From NCBI GenBank assembly GCA_002480525.1, contig DLCH01000076.1:37996-86125 (forward strand): a stretch of DNA of 48,130 nucleotides. Reading direction: 5' to 3'. Numbering within the stretch: position 1 is the stretch's first letter; the number at the start of each line of letters is the position of its first letter. Below are positions 9,170 through 16,791 of this stretch, one piece after another. The position numbers and the translations under genes were made by a program. The DNA is from Gammaproteobacteria bacterium UBA7803. Lineage in GTDB: Bacteria; Pseudomonadota; Gammaproteobacteria; Pseudomonadales; Azotimanducaceae. The notes beneath the pieces are model-generated. The model worked only from the letters and a program-made list of their open reading frames with translations. It had not been told where the DNA came from and searched no databases.

Positions 9170-9688
9170 ATGCCCCGAACCCCACCGTCGCCGAGACCGC
9201 CGATGCCCGCGCTGCGGCTGGCGCTGTCGATGCTGGCGGCCTGGGCCATCGTCTCGACCGCGCACGCCGCCGCGCCGCCCGCCACCGAGTCCAACCCCCT
9301 GCTGGAATCCCGGGTGTACCTGCAGATCTCCCCCGACGGCGCCGACGAGCTCGACGAGCTGTTCGCGGCGCTCGAGGACTCGGTGGCCGCCGACGAGGCT
9401 CAGCCCGACCCCGTGGTGGTGGTGCTGCACGGCTCCGAGGCGAGCCGGTTCCTGCGCCGCAACTACCTGGACAATCAGCCCCTGGTGGACCGGGCGGCCA
9501 AGCTGAAGGCCTTCGACCGCATCGACCTGCGCATGTGCGAGACCTGGATGCGCCGCAACGGCGTGGTCCGGGACGATCTGCTGCCGTTCATCGACACCGT
9601 GCCGCTGGCGCCCGAGGAAGTGGACCGGCTCGAGCGCGAGGGCTACCGGTCCTACGGCGCGGTCCGGCCGGGCAATCCCCTGCTCTGA
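9170..9688 (+). CDS. Exported DsrE-like protein
   Basis: The product is 172 residues (161 if the in-frame ATG at 9203 is used). Either start gives a cleavable signal peptide ending near STAHA-AAPP. The mature part has the DsrE/YchN fold pattern: strand VYLQISPDGADELDELFAAL, strand PVVVVLHGSEA, and a conserved Cys (LRMCETWMRRNGV) at the position of the DsrE active cysteine. It ends with FIDTVPLAPEEVDRLEREGY, typical of exported DsrE-like proteins of unknown function. Sulfur-relay chemistry is possible but unproven. It is followed by a hairpin and the first Zur operator, so it is probably a separate transcription unit. Confidence 0.7.
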   Translation: MPRTPPSPRPPMPALRLALSMLAAWAIVSTAHAAAPPATESNPLLESRVYLQISPDGADELDELFAALEDSVAADEAQPDPVVVVLHGSEASRFLRRNYLDNQPLVDRAAKLKAFDRIDLRMCETWMRRNGVVRDDLLPFIDTVPLAPEEVDRLEREGYRSYGAVRPGNPLL

Positions 9689-9721
9689 ACGCGTCCCGCG
9701 GGGTCGCCGGCCCCACCGCCA

Positions 9722-9741
9722 CTCCCGGTGCTTGCCGGGAG
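9722..9741 (+). terminator. Hairpin after the DsrE-like gene
   Basis: CTCCCGG (9722-9728) pairs with CCGGGAG (9735-9741) around a 6-base loop. There is no T tract. The hairpin touches the first base of the Zur operator and may separate the two transcription units. Confidence 0.35.
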
Positions 9742-9763
9742 GAATGTAACAACATAACATTCG
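9741..9763 (+). promoter_or_regulatory. Zur operator upstream of the zinc receptor operon
   Basis: This 23-base site is AT-rich in a GC-rich background and has dyad symmetry (AATGT...ACATT) around 9752. By hand alignment it agrees with the gammaproteobacterial Zur consensus (GTTATA-N-TATAAC core with ATG/CAT flanks) at about 16 of 22 positions. It shares 18 of 22 bases with the site at 13202. It ends 19 bases before the first start codon of the operon, where bound Zn-Zur would block RNA polymerase. Confidence 0.75.
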
Positions 9764-9782
9764 CGGCTCGAGGAACCGGATC

Positions 9783-10070
9783 ATGAACGTCCGAAGCCAG
9801 AGCCGTCCAAGGCCCCACGCCCTGCTGCTGACCGTGCTGCTGCTGATCGCGGCGCAGACGGTCGTGGCCGCCCATCTGCACGACGAGGCCCTGCCGGACG
9901 CGAGCTGCGTGGTCTGCTCCTCCGGCCACGCCGACAAGGTCGACGCGGGCGCCTGCATCACGGTTCACGTCCCCCAGGCTGCCGGCACATCGCCGGCAGC
10001 GGCCGTGCCCGCGCGGCGCGCCACCACCGCCATCGAGGTCACCCGGGCCCGGGGACCGCCAGCCGCCTGA
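9783..10070 (+). CDS. Small exported His/Cys protein, DUF2946-like
   Basis: A 95-residue protein with a strong Shine-Dalgarno (GAGGAA). It has an N-terminal hydrophobic segment (residues 13-30, signal peptide or anchor), then AHLHDEALPDASCVVCSSGHAD, which combines His residues with a CxxC pair. This pattern resembles the small DUF2946 proteins often found beside metal-related TonB receptors. It lies between the Zur operator and the receptor gene (65-base gap), so it is probably co-transcribed under Zur. A periplasmic zinc-handling role is an inference; no function is established. Confidence 0.65.
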   Translation: MNVRSQSRPRPHALLLTVLLLIAAQTVVAAHLHDEALPDASCVVCSSGHADKVDAGACITVHVPQAAGTSPAAAVPARRATTAIEVTRARGPPAA

Positions 10071-10135
10071 ATCACGAAGTCCGGAACTCCGGCGCACGCG
10101 CCGGGCATACCGATTCGAGCATTCAGGAGACTCAC

Positions 10136-12211
10136 ATGCGTCATCGTATTTCCCTGGCCGCCGCGCTGTACGGCGCGGCCGGTCTGCCGTTCGCGGTCGC
10201 CGCCCCCGGCGACGGCGCTGCACCCGGTCCGATCGAAGAGGTCGTGGTCCGCTCACACCCGTTGTCCGCCGAGGGGCTGGCGCTCGCCAGCGAGATTCTC
10301 GACGGCGACGAGCTCGACCGCGCGCTGGCGAGCAGCATCGGCGAGACCGTCGGCGGCCAGCCGGGCGTGCACTCGGCGAACTTCGGCCAGGCCGCGAGCC
10401 GGCCCGTCATCCACGGCCTGTCCGGTCCCCGGGTGCGCATCATGGAGGATCGGATCGACTCCCTGGACGTGTCCGTGACCAGCGCCGACCACGCCGTCAC
10501 CATCGACCCCTTCATCGCCGACCACATCGAGGTCCTCAAGGGGCCGAGCACCCTGCTGTACGGCTCCGGCGCCATCGGCGGCGTGGTCGACGTCCACACC
10601 GGCCGCATTCCGCATGCGCGCGCCGAGCAGTTCCTGTCCGGACGCGCCGAGGTCCGCTACGGCGACAACGAGGACCGCAGAACCGCCTCGGCGCGTCTCG
10701 ACGGCGGCGCGGGCAATCTGGCCTGGCACCTCGACGGGTTCACCCGGGAAGCCGATCCCTACGACATTCCGGGGTACGCGGAGTCGGCCGCCGTGCGCGC
10801 CCTCGAAGAAGAGGAAGAGGACGGCGAGCACGCCGGCGAGGAAGAGGTGCGGGGCACCCTGCCGGGCAGTCAGCTCGACAGCGAGGGCGGCGCCATCGGC
10901 CTGTCGCTGGTGGGCGAGCGCGGCTTCGCCGGGTTCGCCGTCAGCACCACCGACGCCCGCTACGGACTGCCCGGCGGCCACGGCCACGAGGAGGAGGAAG
11001 AAGCGGAGGAAGCGCATGACCGGGACCACGGCAACGAGACCCCGACCCTCGACCTCGAACAGACCCGCATCGACCTCGAGGCCGGCCTGACGGATCCGCT
11101 GCCGGGCTTCACCAGCCTGAACGTGCGCGTCGGCATCAACGACTACCGCCACCGGGAGATCGAGCCGAACGGCGAGATCGCCACGGTGTTCGACAACGAC
11201 GCCGTCGAAGGCCGTATCGAGCTGAGCCACGCCAAGGTCGGCGGCTGGTCCGGCGCGCTGGGCGTGCAGCTCACCGACCGGGATTTTTCCGCCATCGGCG
11301 AGGAGGCCTTCATCGCCCCGGTGGACACCACGGCCATGGGTGCCTTCTGGGTCGGCGAGCGCAGCTTCGACCGCTTCGATCTGGAAGGCGGCGTGCGCCT
11401 CGAGACCGTCGAGGTGGACCCCAGCGCCGGCGACGAGCGGGACTTCACCGCCTATGCCGCCTCCCTCGGGCTGGTGCTGCCGTTCGGCGAGGCCTGGTCG
11501 CTGGGCCTGCTGGCCGACTACACCGCCCGGGCGCCGGTGGCCGAGGAGCTGTTCTCGAACGGCCCGCACCTGGCCACCCGCGCGTTCGAGATCGGCAATC
11601 CCGATCTGGACGAAGAGAAGGCGCTGAACCTGTCCGCCAACCTCCGCTACGCCGGCGAGCGCTGGTTCCTGAACACCAGCGTATACCTGAACGACTTCAG
11701 CGACTTCATCTACGAGACCCCCACCGGAGCGGTCGAAGACGAGCTGCCCGTGTTCGTCTACGCCCAGGACGATGCCGAGTTCGTCGGCCTGGACGTGGAA
11801 GTCCGCTACACCGCCTTGGCGTGGATGGACGGCCACGTGGACGTGAGCGCGCTGTTCGACACCGTGTCGGGCGAGGTCGACCGGGACGGCGACGACGATC
11901 TGCCGAGAATTCCGCCGACCCGCTACGGCCTGGGGCTCGAAGGGCACTGGGGGCCGGCGACTTTCAGCGTGGAGCACACCTGGGTGCGCGCCCAGAACGA
12001 CATCGCGGAGTTCGAGCTGCCGACGGACAGCTACCGTGACCTGCGCGCCTATCTGGGCGTGGAGGCGCCGGTCGCCGGCACCACGGTCACGCTGTTCGTT
12101 CAGGGCCGCAACCTCACCGACGACGAACAGCGCCAGCATGCTTCGTTCATCAAGGACTACGCGCCGATGCCGGGGCGCACCGTGGAAGCGGGCCTGCGCG
12201 CCACGTTCTGA
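10136..12211 (+). CDS. znuD: TonB-dependent zinc receptor, ZnuD-like
   Basis: A 691-residue outer membrane receptor for TonB-driven uptake. It has a signal peptide (residues 1 to about 23) and a TonB box (IEEVVVRS). The plug domain carries RPVIHGLSGPRVRIMEDRI and the SADHAVTIDPF block seen in ZnuD-type receptors. A 22-strand barrel follows, ending in Phe. Two predicted loops are extremely acidic and His-rich: residues 224-238 (EEEEEDGEHAGEEEV) and 279-301 (GGHGHEEEEE then AEEAHDRDHGNE), consistent with metal capture. It has a strong RBS (AGGAGA), follows a Zur operator, and precedes the zur gene. The zinc assignment rests on context and the His-rich loops; copper or cobalt receptors can look similar. 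Confidence 0.85.
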   Translation: MRHRISLAAALYGAAGLPFAVAAPGDGAAPGPIEEVVVRSHPLSAEGLALASEILDGDELDRALASSIGETVGGQPGVHSANFGQAASRPVIHGLSGPRVRIMEDRIDSLDVSVTSADHAVTIDPFIADHIEVLKGPSTLLYGSGAIGGVVDVHTGRIPHARAEQFLSGRAEVRYGDNEDRRTASARLDGGAGNLAWHLDGFTREADPYDIPGYAESAAVRALEEEEEDGEHAGEEEVRGTLPGSQLDSEGGAIGLSLVGERGFAGFAVSTTDARYGLPGGHGHEEEEEAEEAHDRDHGNETPTLDLEQTRIDLEAGLTDPLPGFTSLNVRVGINDYRHREIEPNGEIATVFDNDAVEGRIELSHAKVGGWSGALGVQLTDRDFSAIGEEAFIAPVDTTAMGAFWVGERSFDRFDLEGGVRLETVEVDPSAGDERDFTAYAASLGLVLPFGEAWSLGLLADYTARAPVAEELFSNGPHLATRAFEIGNPDLDEEKALNLSANLRYAGERWFLNTSVYLNDFSDFIYETPTGAVEDELPVFVYAQDDAEFVGLDVEVRYTALAWMDGHVDVSALFDTVSGEVDRDGDDDLPRIPPTRYGLGLEGHWGPATFSVEHTWVRAQNDIAEFELPTDSYRDLRAYLGVEAPVAGTTVTLFVQGRNLTDDEQRQHASFIKDYAPMPGRTVEAGLRATF

Positions 12212-12283
12212 CGGCTCGCGCCGCCGGGCACGGCACCGTGCCCGGCCCGGTGGCGCGTCCGGCCGACGGTGGTCGTCAGCGGG

Positions 12284-12289
12284 TATAAT
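12284..12289 (+). promoter_or_regulatory. -10 element of the zur promoter
   Basis: A perfect TATAAT lies 28 bases before the chosen zur start. No clear -35 is present and I see no Zur-type palindrome beside it, so zur may be expressed independently of its own repression. Confidence 0.5.
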
Positions 12290-12317
12290 GCGGCTCAGAA
12301 TGTCACCCGGGGCCGCC

Positions 12318-12776
12318 ATGCCACGGAACTCAGTCAGAACCGTCGACGTCGACGCGCTGCTCCGCCACGCCGAAGCGGCCTGTCGACGTCAGCGCGTGAG
12401 CTTCACGCCGATCCGGCGCGAGGTGTTCGCCCTGCTGTGCCGGCACGAGCGGCCGGCCGGCGCCTACGATCTCCTCGAGGAACTGCGCCGGGAGCGGCCC
12501 AATGCCGCCCCGGTGACCGTCTACCGGGCCCTGGACTTTCTGGTGGCCGCCGGCCTCGCCCACAAGGTCAACGCGCTGAATGCCTTCACCGCCTGCCGCG
12601 GCAGCGAGGAGTCACACCGGGGACTGATGCTGATCTGCCGGGAATGCTCCCAGGTCATCGAGCTGGAGGATCAGCGGGTGGAGTCGAGCATCGCCCGCTC
12701 GGCTGCGGACCAGGCGTTCGAGACGGCGGACGTGCTGGTGGAGGTGGTCGGCACCTGCGCCGACTGTCAGCGCTGA
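12318..12776 (+). CDS. zur: Fur-family transcriptional repressor Zur
   Basis: A 152-residue Fur-superfamily regulator. A winged-helix DNA-binding half (RVSFTPIRREVFALL, then PVTVYRALDFLVAAGLAHKV) is followed by a dimerisation half with two CxxC pairs for structural zinc (Cys107/Cys110 in LICREC; Cys147/Cys150 in TCADC), plus His100 and Cys93. The short His region and the LICRECSQVIEL motif fit Zur rather than Fur. The ATG at 12318 is used because the alternative ATG at 12288 overlaps the TATAAT element. It sits between two Zur-type operators. Its stop overlaps that of the convergent MerC-like gene by 10 bases. Confidence 0.88.
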   Translation: MPRNSVRTVDVDALLRHAEAACRRQRVSFTPIRREVFALLCRHERPAGAYDLLEELRRERPNAAPVTVYRALDFLVAAGLAHKVNALNAFTACRGSEESHRGLMLICRECSQVIELEDQRVESSIARSAADQAFETADVLVEVVGTCADCQR

Positions 12777-13159
12777 CAGCGCTGCCCGTCGACGGCGCGA
12801 GCCGCACTGAGGGACAGCCGCAGGTTCACCAGATGAGCCAGGGCCACGATGCTGGCACCGACGAGCGTCAGGGCCACTTCCATCGACGCCCCGAACAGGT
12901 GCGCGGCCGCGACACCCATCACCGCCAGACCGATCGCGCCGACCGCGACCACCAGCCAGGCGCCGTGCCGCCGCAGCCCGGTCAGCAGCGCCCATCCCGA
13001 GACCGCCAGCGCCACCGCGAACAGCAGCCAGTGAACGCTGGTTTCCGTTTTTCCGAGCCACAGGGCGAGCGACGGCGCGGCCACCAGCGCCACCGGCAGC
13101 AGCAGGCAGTGCAGGAAGCAGGAGCCGGACAGCACCAGACCGATGACGTCGACTTTCAC
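12767..13159 (-). CDS. MerC-domain membrane protein, probably Zur-controlled
   Basis: A 130-residue protein with four predicted membrane helices. The N-terminal MerC metal motif is SGSCFLHCLLLP (Cys14 and Cys18). MerC proteins move metal ions across the inner membrane, and MerC-like genes in zinc-starvation loci are thought to import zinc. The GTG at 13159 is chosen because GGAG lies about nine bases upstream and the protein then begins at the MerC fold; a longer frame from 13234 would run through the operator. The Zur operator is 43 bases upstream. The mercury operon genes merR, merT, merP and merA are absent, which argues against a mercury role. Confidence 0.75.
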   Translation of the reverse strand: MKVDVIGLVLSGSCFLHCLLLPVALVAAPSLALWLGKTETSVHWLLFAVALAVSGWALLTGLRRHGAWLVVAVGAIGLAVMGVAAAHLFGASMEVALTLVGASIVALAHLVNLRLSLSAARAVDGQRCQR

Positions 13160-13201
13160 GGCGGGACTCCAATCCTTCCACGGCTGCCCGGCGCCCGGGC
13201 G

Positions 13202-13224
13202 GGAACGTAATAATATAACAGTCC
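13202..13224 (-). promoter_or_regulatory. Second Zur operator, between divergent genes
   Basis: An AT-rich, nearly symmetric site with core GTAATAATATAAC centred on 13213. It matches the gammaproteobacterial Zur consensus at about 17 of 22 positions and the first site at 18 of 22. It lies 43 bases upstream of the MerC-like GTG (13159) and 53 bases upstream of the divergent ATG at 13277. Potential -10 hexamers occur on both strands inside it, so it could control both genes. Confidence 0.75.
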
Positions 13225-13276
13225 CGGATCGCACAGTCTAAGCTTACAGGGCAACATCCGAAGCGAGACGCCGCCC

Positions 13277-14005
13277 ATGTTCGCCCTGCTGGTCAAATGG
13301 AGCTTTCTCGGCTGCCTGGTGCTGCTGCCGGTGGCCTGCTGGCAGGTGGACGCCCTTCCCGCCGACATCGACCTGGTCGAAGATCTGTCCCGGGACCCCG
13401 ACCAGGCGCCGGTGCGGGAAGCGCCCTTCGACGTCGAGCAGGGCGGTATGCGCTACCGGGTCGAGCCGCTGTACCGCTATCGCCTGCAGGGCCTGGTGGT
13501 CTCACGCCGGGCCCACGACGGCGACAGCATGCTGCACGGGCGCTGGAACGATCATCTCAACGTCGCCGACGTCTGCGTCGTCTGGGGTCACAACACCGGC
13601 ATCGATCTGCAGGCGTTCGATTTCTGGAGCGGCCAGTTCACCTGCTTCTTCCGCACCGACGACCCGGCCGCCTGGCGCAGCTTCGACCCCACCCGCATGG
13701 CCAACAACCACCTGCTGTCCGACGACGACTATCTGCGCGAACGAATCGCCGGCGTGCGCGTCGGGGACCAGATCGAGTTCGAGGGCTATCTGGCGCGCTA
13801 CAGCAACGACAGCGGTTTCGAGCGGGGCACGTCCGTCACCCGCACGGACACCGGCAACGGTGCCTGCGAGACCGTCTACGTCACCCGTTTCACGGTGCTG
13901 CGGGACTCCCCCTCGGTCTGGCCGACGCTGCAGAGCACCGCCGGCTTCGGTCTGATCGGCAGCGTGCTGCTGTGGATGATCGGCGCGCTGCGCGGCTGGC
14001 TCTGA
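13277..14005 (+). CDS. Unknown membrane-anchored protein, divergent from merC-like gene
   Basis: A 242-residue protein that I do not recognise. It has one N-terminal membrane helix (residues 3-23), a roughly 190-residue hydrophilic central domain, and one C-terminal helix (about 222-240), leaving the middle domain outside the cytoplasm. Notable segments are MRYRVEPLYRYRLQGLVVS, ADVCVVWGHNTG, GQFTCFFRTDD, ANNHLLSDD and VGDQIEFEGYLARYS. These look like a conserved globular domain, and three cysteines are scattered through it. It is transcribed away from the second Zur operator, 53 bases upstream, so zinc control is possible. It does not match any zinc transporter or chaperone I know. Confidence 0.75.
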   Translation: MFALLVKWSFLGCLVLLPVACWQVDALPADIDLVEDLSRDPDQAPVREAPFDVEQGGMRYRVEPLYRYRLQGLVVSRRAHDGDSMLHGRWNDHLNVADVCVVWGHNTGIDLQAFDFWSGQFTCFFRTDDPAAWRSFDPTRMANNHLLSDDDYLRERIAGVRVGDQIEFEGYLARYSNDSGFERGTSVTRTDTGNGACETVYVTRFTVLRDSPSVWPTLQSTAGFGLIGSVLLWMIGALRGWL

Positions 14006-14048
14006 GGTCTCCCGCCCCCACCAGGCGGTCTCTGTCGCTCCCCCGGCT

Positions 14049-14093
14049 TCAGTCGGCCCGACGTCAGTCGGCCCGACTTTAGTCGGCCCGGTC
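14049..14093. repeat. Three 15-bp tandem repeats at the end of modC
   Basis: Three direct units of 15 bases (14049-14063, 14064-14078, 14079-14093) share AGTCGGCCCG. The first two contain the palindrome GTCGGCCCGAC. Because 15 is a multiple of three, each unit places a stop codon (TAA, TGA, TGA on the minus strand) in the modC frame. The units could also fold as hairpins between the convergent genes. Confidence 0.8.
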
Positions 14094-15173
14094 GAAGCTC
14101 ACGCTCTTGATCAGCGCGAACACGTCCATGCCGGGCTCGAGGCCGAGATCCTCCACCGCCGCCACCGTGAGCCGGGCCTGCAGCCGCGCGCCGCGGAGAC
14201 GGATCCAGACATCCGCCGCGCCCGTGTCCGGGTGCCCGACGATCTCCTCGAGGGTGCCGGGCAGCACGTTGCGGATGCTGATCCCGCGGGGGCGTTCCAG
14301 GCCCAGCGCCACGTCCCGGGCCCTGACCCGGAGGCGCACCGCGGCGCCCACCGGGAATCTGGCCAGATGCGGCAGGGTCAACAGGTCGCCGCCGACGTCG
14401 ACGCGGGTGAGCCGCAGACGGGCGTCGTGATCGACGACCGCCCCTTCCAGCAGGCTGCCGGCCCCGTAGCCCCCCGCGGACGGCTCCAGGCCGAGCTGGG
14501 CTACCACCACGTCCGCCCGGTCGTGGCACTGCACCCTGCCGTCGGCCAGCACCAGCATCCGATGGGCCAGCGCGGCCACCTCGTCGACGTCGTGGCTGAC
14601 GTACAGCGTCGGCACGTCGAACTGCGCCGGGAGCTGCTCCAGGTAGGGCAGTATCTCCGCCTTGCGCACCCGGTCCAGCCCGGTCAGCGGCTCGTCGAGC
14701 AGCAGCAGCCGCGGCCCGCGCAGCAGCGTGCGCCCCAGCGCCACGCGCTGGCGCTCGCCGCCGGACAGGGTGCTCACACGACGGGACAGCAGGGCCGACA
14801 GGTCGAGCGCGTCGACCACCCCGTGCCGATCCACGCGGGCGCCCGGCGCCGCGCGGCGCGCCGCAAAGTCCAGGTTGCCGGCCACATCGAGGTGGGGGAA
14901 CAGCCGGGCATCCTGGAACAGGAACCCCACCGGCCGCCGGTGTGCCGGCACGTCAACCCGCCGGTCGGCGTCGAACCACAGCGCGTCACCGAAGCGGATC
15001 CGGCCGGCGTCGGGCCGGGTGAGCCCGGCCACCGTCCGCAGCAGCGTGCTCTTGCCGCCACCGCTCGGACCGAACACGGCCGTCACCCCGTCGAGCGCCA
15101 GGGACTCGTCCACGTCGAGCCGGAATCCGTCCAGGCTCACCTCGACGCGTATGTCCAGGCGTTCAGCCGACAT
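14079..15173 (-). CDS. modC: Molybdate ABC transporter ATP-binding protein ModC
   Basis: A 364-residue ATPase that energises molybdate import at the cytoplasmic face of the inner membrane. Visible motifs are Walker A GPSGGGKST, the Q loop (VGFLFQDARLFPHL), the ABC signature LSGGERQR, Walker B LLLLDEPLTGLD and the switch HD. A C-terminal MOP-like (TOBE) domain from about residue 295 (SIRNVLPGTLEEIV to LEPGMDVFALIKSVSFD) is diagnostic of ModC. The start overlaps the modB stop by 11 bases. The gene ends in a tandem repeat with stacked stops. No modE is visible in the window. Confidence 0.93.
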   Translation of the reverse strand: MSAERLDIRVEVSLDGFRLDVDESLALDGVTAVFGPSGGGKSTLLRTVAGLTRPDAGRIRFGDALWFDADRRVDVPAHRRPVGFLFQDARLFPHLDVAGNLDFAARRAAPGARVDRHGVVDALDLSALLSRRVSTLSGGERQRVALGRTLLRGPRLLLLDEPLTGLDRVRKAEILPYLEQLPAQFDVPTLYVSHDVDEVAALAHRMLVLADGRVQCHDRADVVVAQLGLEPSAGGYGAGSLLEGAVVDHDARLRLTRVDVGGDLLTLPHLARFPVGAAVRLRVRARDVALGLERPRGISIRNVLPGTLEEIVGHPDTGAADVWIRLRGARLQARLTVAAVEDLGLEPGMDVFALIKSVSFDRAD

Positions 15174-15834
15174 GCAGCGGGCTCCGCCGGTTGACGCCGT
15201 AGACCAGCAGCAGCACCAGGAACGACACGGCCAGCATGCCGCCGGCGAGCACGTGAGCCTCGGCGTAGCGCAGGGTCTCGACGTGTTCGTAGATGGCGAT
15301 GGAGACCACCCGGGTCTCGCCGGGGATGTTGCCGCCGACCATGAGCACCACGCCGAACTCGCCCAGCGTGTGCGCGAAAGTCAGGACCGCCGCCGTCAGG
15401 AAGCCGCGCCCGGCGAGGGGCACCACCACGCTGAAGAAGGCGTCCAGGGGCGACGCGCCGAGACTGGCCGCGGCTTCGACGGGACCGGACCCGATGCTCT
15501 CGAAGGCACTCTGCAGCGGCTGCACCGCGAACGGCAGGGAATAGATCACCGAGGCCACCACCAGGCCGGTGAAGGAGAACGTCAGCGTTTCGCCGGTGAC
15601 GGACACCCACCAGCCGCCCAGCGGCGCCGCCGGGCTCAGCAGAATCAACAGGTAGAAGCCGAGCACCGTCGGCGGCAGCACCAGCGGCAGCGCCGTGACC
15701 GCCTCCACCACCGCCTTCGACCGGGCGCGGGTCCGCGCCAGCCACCAGGCCAGCGGGGTACCGATCAGCAGCAGCACCACCGTCGTCACGGCGGCCAGAT
15801 GCGCCGTCAGCCAGACCGGGCCGAGATCGGGCAT
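15163..15834 (-). CDS. modB: Molybdate ABC transporter permease ModB
   Basis: A 223-residue inner membrane permease with about five membrane helices. The EAA loop that contacts ModC is visible as EAAASLGASPLDAFFSVVVP. The segments LPLVLPPTVLGFYLL and FAHTLGEFGVVLMVGGNIPGET are characteristic of ModB. The start codon shares a base with the modA stop (TGATG), and the 3' end overlaps modC. The three genes therefore form one translationally coupled operon. Confidence 0.93.
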   Translation of the reverse strand: MPDLGPVWLTAHLAAVTTVVLLLIGTPLAWWLARTRARSKAVVEAVTALPLVLPPTVLGFYLLILLSPAAPLGGWWVSVTGETLTFSFTGLVVASVIYSLPFAVQPLQSAFESIGSGPVEAAASLGASPLDAFFSVVVPLAGRGFLTAAVLTFAHTLGEFGVVLMVGGNIPGETRVVSIAIYEHVETLRYAEAHVLAGGMLAVSFLVLLLVYGVNRRSPLHVG

Positions 15835-16634
15835 CAGTCGCTGCCGTAGCCGTAACCGGCGATCACCCGGCGGACGTCGTCGCGGCGCAGGAACGCGAGC
15901 AGGTCGCGGGCGGCGGAGTTGTCTTCCGCGCGCATCAGCAGCACCGCATCCTGACGGATGGGCGCGTGCAGGTCTGCGGGCACGTCCCAGCGGCTGCCGG
16001 GCTCACGATTGCGCGGACTGGCCACGTAGGCCCGCGCCACCAGGCCGGCCTCGGCATTGCCGGTCGCCACCATGGCATGGGCCTGCCCCACGTTCTCGCC
16101 GAGCACCAGCCGTCCGGCCAGCGCCTCGTAGACGCCCAGAGCCTCCAGCACCTGGCGGGCCGCCAGCCCGTAGGGCGCGAGATCGGGATTGGCGATGGCG
16201 AGTCGCCGGAAGGCGCCGCGGCGCAGCCAGGCCGCGCCGTCCCCGGCGAAGGCCCCGGGATCGGCGCTCCACAGACTCAGCCGGCCGCTGGCGTAGGTGA
16301 ACCGGGTGCCGCGAACGGCGATGCCCTGCTGCTCGAGCAGCTCGGGACGGGCCTGGTCCGCGGCCAGCAGCACGTCGAACGGCGCGCCGTTGACGATCTG
16401 CGCGTAGAGCTTGCCCGTGGAGCCTGTGGTCACCGTGATCCCGTGGGGGCTCTCGGCCTCGAAGTCCGCCTCGAGCCGCTCCATCACCTCGGCGAAGTTG
16501 GCCGCCACGGCCACCAGGGCGACCTCCGCCGCCGCGCCTCCGGGCCAGGCCAGGGCGGCGCCGAGACCCAGTACGGCCAGCAGGCCGGGCGCCCGCCGCG
16601 TGGCGCGGGCGCCGGATCTACGGATTCGCTGCAT
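15834..16634 (-). CDS. modA: Molybdate-binding periplasmic protein ModA
   Basis: A 266-residue solute-binding protein, first in the modABC order. It has a basic N-terminus and a signal peptide ending near AAA-EVALV. The mature start (VALVAVAANFAEVMERLEADF) and the oxyanion-binding region TTGSTGKLYAQIVNGAPFDVLLAAD are typical of ModA, as is the later VGQAHAMVATGNAEAGLV. The ATG at 16634 begins a proper signal peptide; the longer upstream frame is not homologous. It is divergent from the M16 peptidase gene with a 157-base gap that probably holds both promoters. Confidence 0.92.
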   Translation of the reverse strand: MQRIRRSGARATRRAPGLLAVLGLGAALAWPGGAAAEVALVAVAANFAEVMERLEADFEAESPHGITVTTGSTGKLYAQIVNGAPFDVLLAADQARPELLEQQGIAVRGTRFTYASGRLSLWSADPGAFAGDGAAWLRRGAFRRLAIANPDLAPYGLAARQVLEALGVYEALAGRLVLGENVGQAHAMVATGNAEAGLVARAYVASPRNREPGSRWDVPADLHAPIRQDAVLLMRAEDNSAARDLLAFLRRDDVRRVIAGYGYGSD

Positions 16635-16791
16635 GGGCGTTCGTCCAGTCTGCCATCGACGGCCTCGGAGGTTAGCGCAAACCGCGCCGCCGCGCCGCGC
16701 CGCAGCGCGCGTCGGACCAGATGCGGCAACGGGTGGGCAAGCCGCCGGACGGTGGCTACCCTGCGCGCTTCGTCTGCAAACGGAGCCCCAG

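Noticed and set aside
12288..12320. An earlier in-frame ATG for zur at 12288
   Set aside because: It overlaps the TATAAT element and has no Shine-Dalgarno; the conserved region begins well after 12318.
12767..13234. A mercury-resistance (mer) locus suggested by the MerC-like protein
   Set aside because: No merR, merT, merP or merA is present. The gene lies next to zur and a Zur operator, so a zinc role fits better.
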